Assembly: GCA_019348335.1 (NCBI GenBank)
Contig: JAHWJR010000092.1
Span: 1-7,344 of the forward strand
Direction of reading: 5' to 3'
DNA from: Actinomycetota bacterium
GTDB lineage: Bacteria; Actinomycetota; Acidimicrobiia; Acidimicrobiales; CADCSY01
DNA length: 7,344 nucleotides
The translations under genes and the position numbers were made by a program. Below, piece by piece: positions 5,754 to 7,344 of the stretch. The notes under the pieces are model-generated. The model saw nothing but the letters and a program-made list of their open reading frames with translations. It was not told the origin of the DNA and searched no databases. Each line of letters begins with the position of its first letter. Position 1 is the stretch's first letter.

Positions 5754-6035
5754 TCAGCCGGTCCCGCCGGCCACGGCGGGGACGATGGAGACCTCGGCGC
5801 CGTCGCTCACGGGAGTGTCGAGGCCGCCGAGGTAGCGCACGTCCTCGTCGTCCAGGTACACGTTGACGAACCGGTGCAACGCACCGTCGGGCGCCTTCAG
5901 GTGGTTGGCGGTCCCGGGGAACTGGCGAACCACGTCGTCGACGACCTCGCCGATCGTCGCCCCCTCGGCGGACACCTCGGAGAGGCCGCCGGCATGGGTG
6001 CGAAGGACAGTGGGAAGGCGGACGCTGACCGGCAC
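5754..6035 (-). CDS. cysO: CysO-type sulfur-carrier protein (ubiquitin-like, ThiS/MoaD family)
   Basis: This 93-residue beta-grasp protein carries sulfur as a C-terminal thiocarboxylate for CysM. SVRLPTVLRTHAGG (4-17), the central LHRFVNVYLDDEDVRYLGGLDT region (about 53-74) and the terminal VSIVPAVAGG (82-91) follow M. tuberculosis CysO closely, as recalled. The notable difference is two extra residues, Thr-Gly, after the di-glycine: the protein reads AVAGGTG before the TGA stop. I checked the frame base by base at 5754-5777. If Gly91 is the thiocarboxylate site, Thr-Gly must first be removed, presumably by a JAMM peptidase such as the one encoded next door. GTG at 6035 is preceded by CGGAGG with a 5-base spacer, the strongest Shine-Dalgarno in the window. 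It sits 39 bases after mec and 13 before cysM. An adenylating partner (MoeZ/MoeB-like) is not in the window. Confidence 0.95.
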   Translation of the reverse strand: MPVSVRLPTVLRTHAGGLSEVSAEGATIGEVVDDVVRQFPGTANHLKAPDGALHRFVNVYLDDEDVRYLGGLDTPVSDGAEVSIVPAVAGGTG

Positions 6036-6074
6036 TGGGGCCTCCGGGAAAAGTCGACTGGATCGCTGGGGATT

Positions 6075-6488
6075 CTACCGAACGACGAGCTCGATCCGTT
6101 CCTCGGCGACCTCGCCGTCCGAGATGCGGTACGAGCGGGCCACCGGTTCGGGATGACGCAGCGACACGATGAGGAAGTGCCAGCTGGCGAGCAGGGCGGC
6201 CCGCTCCACGTCGGTCGGCGAGGGATAGGCGTCGGTGTGGGTGTGGGTGTGCATCACGCCCACGACCTCGAGGCCGTTCCCCGATGCGTCGAGGTCACGC
6301 TCCACCCGCAGGATCTCCCGGCCGTCGATGGCGTAGGTCCGGGCCGACCGGTCGGTGTTGGTGCAGGGCCGGAACGCCTCGACCGAGCCGTCGGGGCGGC
6401 CGACGAGGAGCCCGCAGGCCTCCTCGGGAAGGCAGTCGAGGCCGTGGGCGACCATCTCGATCCACTGCTGGCGCCGCAGCCGGAGCAC
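6075..6488 (-). CDS. mec: Mec, CysO-cysteine peptidase (JAMM/MPN+ zinc metalloprotease)
   Basis: This 137-residue protein cleaves cysteine from the CysO C-terminus after CysM has formed the CysO-cysteine adduct. It shows the JAMM signature: Glu23 in PEEACGLLVG (21-30) as general base, and zinc ligands in His80-Thr-His82, then Ser90 and Asp93 (HTHTHTDAYPSPTD, the H-x-H-x7-S-x2-D pattern). An extra histidine, His84, follows in HTHTHT. The C-terminal SYRISDG (119-125) is also found in mycobacterial Mec as recalled. GTG at 6488 gives VLRLRRQQWIEMVAHG, which aligns with that family; the in-frame ATG at 6455 (MVAHG) would be shorter. The frame is open further upstream only as an antisense shadow of smpB. 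It is the first gene of the minus-strand operon, with a predicted leader of 0-2 bases and no Shine-Dalgarno at usual spacing. The stop is TAG. Confidence 0.94.
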   Translation of the reverse strand: MLRLRRQQWIEMVAHGLDCLPEEACGLLVGRPDGSVEAFRPCTNTDRSARTYAIDGREILRVERDLDASGNGLEVVGVMHTHTHTDAYPSPTDVERAALLASWHFLIVSLRHPEPVARSYRISDGEVAEERIELVVR

Positions 6489-6492
6489 GACC

Positions 6493-6510
6493 GGCGAGGG
6501 TACCCTCGCC
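6493..6510. promoter_or_regulatory. 18-bp perfect palindrome: candidate bidirectional promoter of mec and smpB
   Basis: GGCGAGGGTACCCTCGCC reads the same on both strands and fills most of the 24 bp between the divergent mec and smpB start codons. Each strand carries TACCCT, a TANNNT -10 hexamer (6501-6506 on plus, 6502-6497 on minus; they share the central TA). Canonical spacing puts the plus-strand start exactly on the G of the smpB GTG at 6513. On the minus strand it falls at about 6490-6488, on or two bases before the mec GTG. Both mRNAs would be leaderless or nearly so, common in Actinomycetota. No clear -35 element is visible on either side. The dyad could also bind a repressor. The palindrome is certain; the promoter role is inference. 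Confidence 0.55.
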
Positions 6511-6512
6511 AC

Positions 6513-7007
6513 GTGGCCCGCACTGACACCAAGGCCGGCGCCCGGTCCGGGACCAAGGTGGTGGCCAGCAACCGCCGAGCCCGGTACGACTACGACATCC
6601 TCGACACCTACGAGGCCGGCATCGTGCTCAAGGGCAGCGAGGTGAAGTCGCTGCGCACCGCCAAGGTGCAGCTCAAGGACAGCTACGCCTACGTCGCCGA
6701 CGGCGAGGCCTGGCTGAAGGGGGTGCACATCGCCCCCTACGCCCACAGCCACGGCGTCGACGGCCACGACCCGGAGCGGCTCCGCAAGCTCCTCCTGCGC
6801 CATCACCAGATCGACGAGATCCGCCGGCGCCTCGAGGCCGAGCACCTGACCCTCGTCCCCCTCTCGGTGTACTTCAACGGTTCCCGGGCCAAGGTCGAGC
6901 TGGGGCTGGCCCGGGGCCGCAAGCGCCATGACAAGCGTCGGGCCATCGCCGAGCGGGACATCCGCCGCGACGTCGACCGGGCCATGGCCGCCCGCCCCGG
7001 CCGCTGA
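6513..7007 (+). CDS. smpB: SsrA-binding protein SmpB
   Basis: This small basic RNA-binding protein (164 residues) binds the tRNA-like domain of tmRNA, brings it to stalled ribosomes and takes the place of the missing codon-anticodon helix. Family blocks are KVVASNRRARYDYDILDTYE (15-34), AGIVLKGSEVKSLR (35-48), LKDSYAYV (54-61), GEAWLKGVHIAPY (64-76), the LRKLLLRHHQID helix (90-101), VPLSVYFNGSRAKVELGLARGRKRHDKR (115-142), and AIAERD (144-149) leading into a basic C-terminal tail that ends RPGR. Length is typical. GTG at 6513 gives the usual short basic leader before KVVASNRR. No Shine-Dalgarno is at normal spacing, fitting the leaderless start predicted from the palindrome. Its partner RNA gene begins 54 bases after the stop. 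Confidence 0.97.
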   Translation: MARTDTKAGARSGTKVVASNRRARYDYDILDTYEAGIVLKGSEVKSLRTAKVQLKDSYAYVADGEAWLKGVHIAPYAHSHGVDGHDPERLRKLLLRHHQIDEIRRRLEAEHLTLVPLSVYFNGSRAKVELGLARGRKRHDKRRAIAERDIRRDVDRAMAARPGR

Positions 7008-7040
7008 CCGTCGCCCCGTGGTCGTTCACCTGCTGGCGGG

Positions 7041-7046
7041 TAGGAT
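7041..7046 (+). promoter_or_regulatory. Putative -10 hexamer (TAGGAT) for ssrA
   Basis: TAGGAT matches TANNNT, lies 33 bases after the smpB stop, and predicts a start near 7053, about 9 bases before the mature tmRNA 5' end. No good -35 is visible at 16-18 bases. ssrA may therefore be transcribed on its own as well as by read-through from smpB. Confidence 0.4.
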
Positions 7047-7061
7047 GCTCAGCACCCTCTT

Positions 7062-7344
7062 GGGGGTGAAGGGTTTCGACTTCGGTGGTCGAGACCAGAG
7101 AAGCGAGCCGTGGTCCCCGGAACCACGTTAAAGAGCCGGGAACCAACCATAAATGCCAACGACAACGGCAACCTCGCTCTCGCTGCGTAAGTAGCTTGAG
7201 CGACGTCCTCCCGCTCCCGGCCCTGCGGAGCGGAACCGGGCGTCATCCAGCGGGGCTCACCTTCCGGGGAGTCAGCGACCCGGGAGGGACACCAAGCTGA
7301 CTACGGCGGTCGCCGAGTGCCGGTGACGTGTGACCGCCCGACAA
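7062..7344 (+). ncRNA. ssrA: tmRNA (ssrA), 5' part; runs off the window
   Basis: The RNA starts GGGGGTGAAGGGTTTCGAC, matching the conserved one-piece tmRNA 5' end (acceptor strand GGGGGTG at 7062-7068, then the D-loop-like TTCGAC region). The tag reading frame is at 7155-7190: resume codon GCC, then AAC GAC AAC GGC AAC CTC GCT CTC GCT GCG and TAA, giving ANDNGNLALAA after the alanine brought by the RNA. The LALAA ending is the usual degradation signal for ClpXP-type proteases. A second in-frame stop (TGA, 7197-7199) follows two codons later. The rest is pseudoknot-rich and GC-rich. The T arm, 3' acceptor strand and CCA lie beyond base 7344; 283 bases are visible, and actinobacterial tmRNAs are usually somewhat over 350. 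smpB lies immediately upstream. Confidence 0.95.

Noticed and set aside
4307..5866. A 519-residue open frame on the plus strand
   Set aside because: It is antisense to the channel gene and cysM, both with clear family motifs, and its translation is low-complexity His/Gly/Arg/Pro text without recognisable domains.
5874..6512. Upstream in-frame extension of smpB to 5874
   Set aside because: It would run antisense through mec and part of cysO and add non-conserved residues; SmpB proteins begin shortly before the KVVASNRR block.
1..7344. CRISPR array, insertion sequence, integrase or att site next to the tRNA
   Set aside because: I saw no regularly spaced repeats, transposase or integrase motifs, nor a duplicated tRNA 3' end within the window.

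Overview
The window is compact, very GC-rich DNA (third codon positions almost all G or C) with many GTG starts and TANNNT-type -10 elements. Together with a mec-cysO-cysM sulfur-relay cassette leading into murI, an MBL-fold gene, rph and rdgB, this points to a high-GC Actinomycetota. The gene order matches what I recall of the Mycobacterium tuberculosis Rv1334-Rv1341 block. One component differs and the sequences are fairly divergent, so a non-mycobacterial lineage such as Acidimicrobiia is plausible, but I cannot prove that from one window.

Layout. (1) Bases 1-930 hold a minus-strand tRNA with a UAG (Leu) anticodon but a short class I variable loop. A plus-strand gene follows for an Anabaena-type sensory rhodopsin transducer (ASRT) homologue, then, convergent with it, a 105-residue minus-strand gene of unknown function. 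(2) Bases 983-6488 are one long minus-strand gene string, read right to left: mec (JAMM peptidase), cysO (sulfur-carrier protein), cysM (O-phosphoserine/CysO-dependent cysteine synthase), an MscS-type channel gene, murI, an MBL-fold hydrolase gene related to Rv1339, rph and rdgB. Most junctions are 4-base stop/start overlaps or gaps of 4-39 bases, so it is probably one operon with translational coupling. (3) Bases 6489-6512 are a 24-bp divergent intergenic region, mostly an 18-bp perfect palindrome containing two back-to-back -10-like TACCCT hexamers. (4) Bases 6513-7344 hold smpB and, directly after it, the 5' part of ssrA (tmRNA), which runs off the window: the trans-translation pair side by side.

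How the genes work together. Mec, CysO and CysM form a complete cysteine route in which sulfide is carried as a thiocarboxylate on the CysO C-terminus, added to O-phosphoserine by CysM, and cysteine is released by Mec. MurI supplies D-glutamate for peptidoglycan, the channel protects against osmotic downshock, RNase PH trims RNA 3' ends, and RdgB cleans the nucleotide pool. SmpB and tmRNA rescue stalled ribosomes.

The points most worth a second look are: the class I tRNA carrying a Leu anticodon; CysO ending in GG-TG rather than at the di-glycine; the palindromic, apparently bidirectional and leaderless promoter between mec and smpB; a probable CTG start for murI inside a CTGA overlap; an MscS channel gene in the slot where M. 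tuberculosis carries a rhomboid-type membrane protein; and an ASRT homologue with no rhodopsin in sight. I saw no mobile element, CRISPR array or phage gene.
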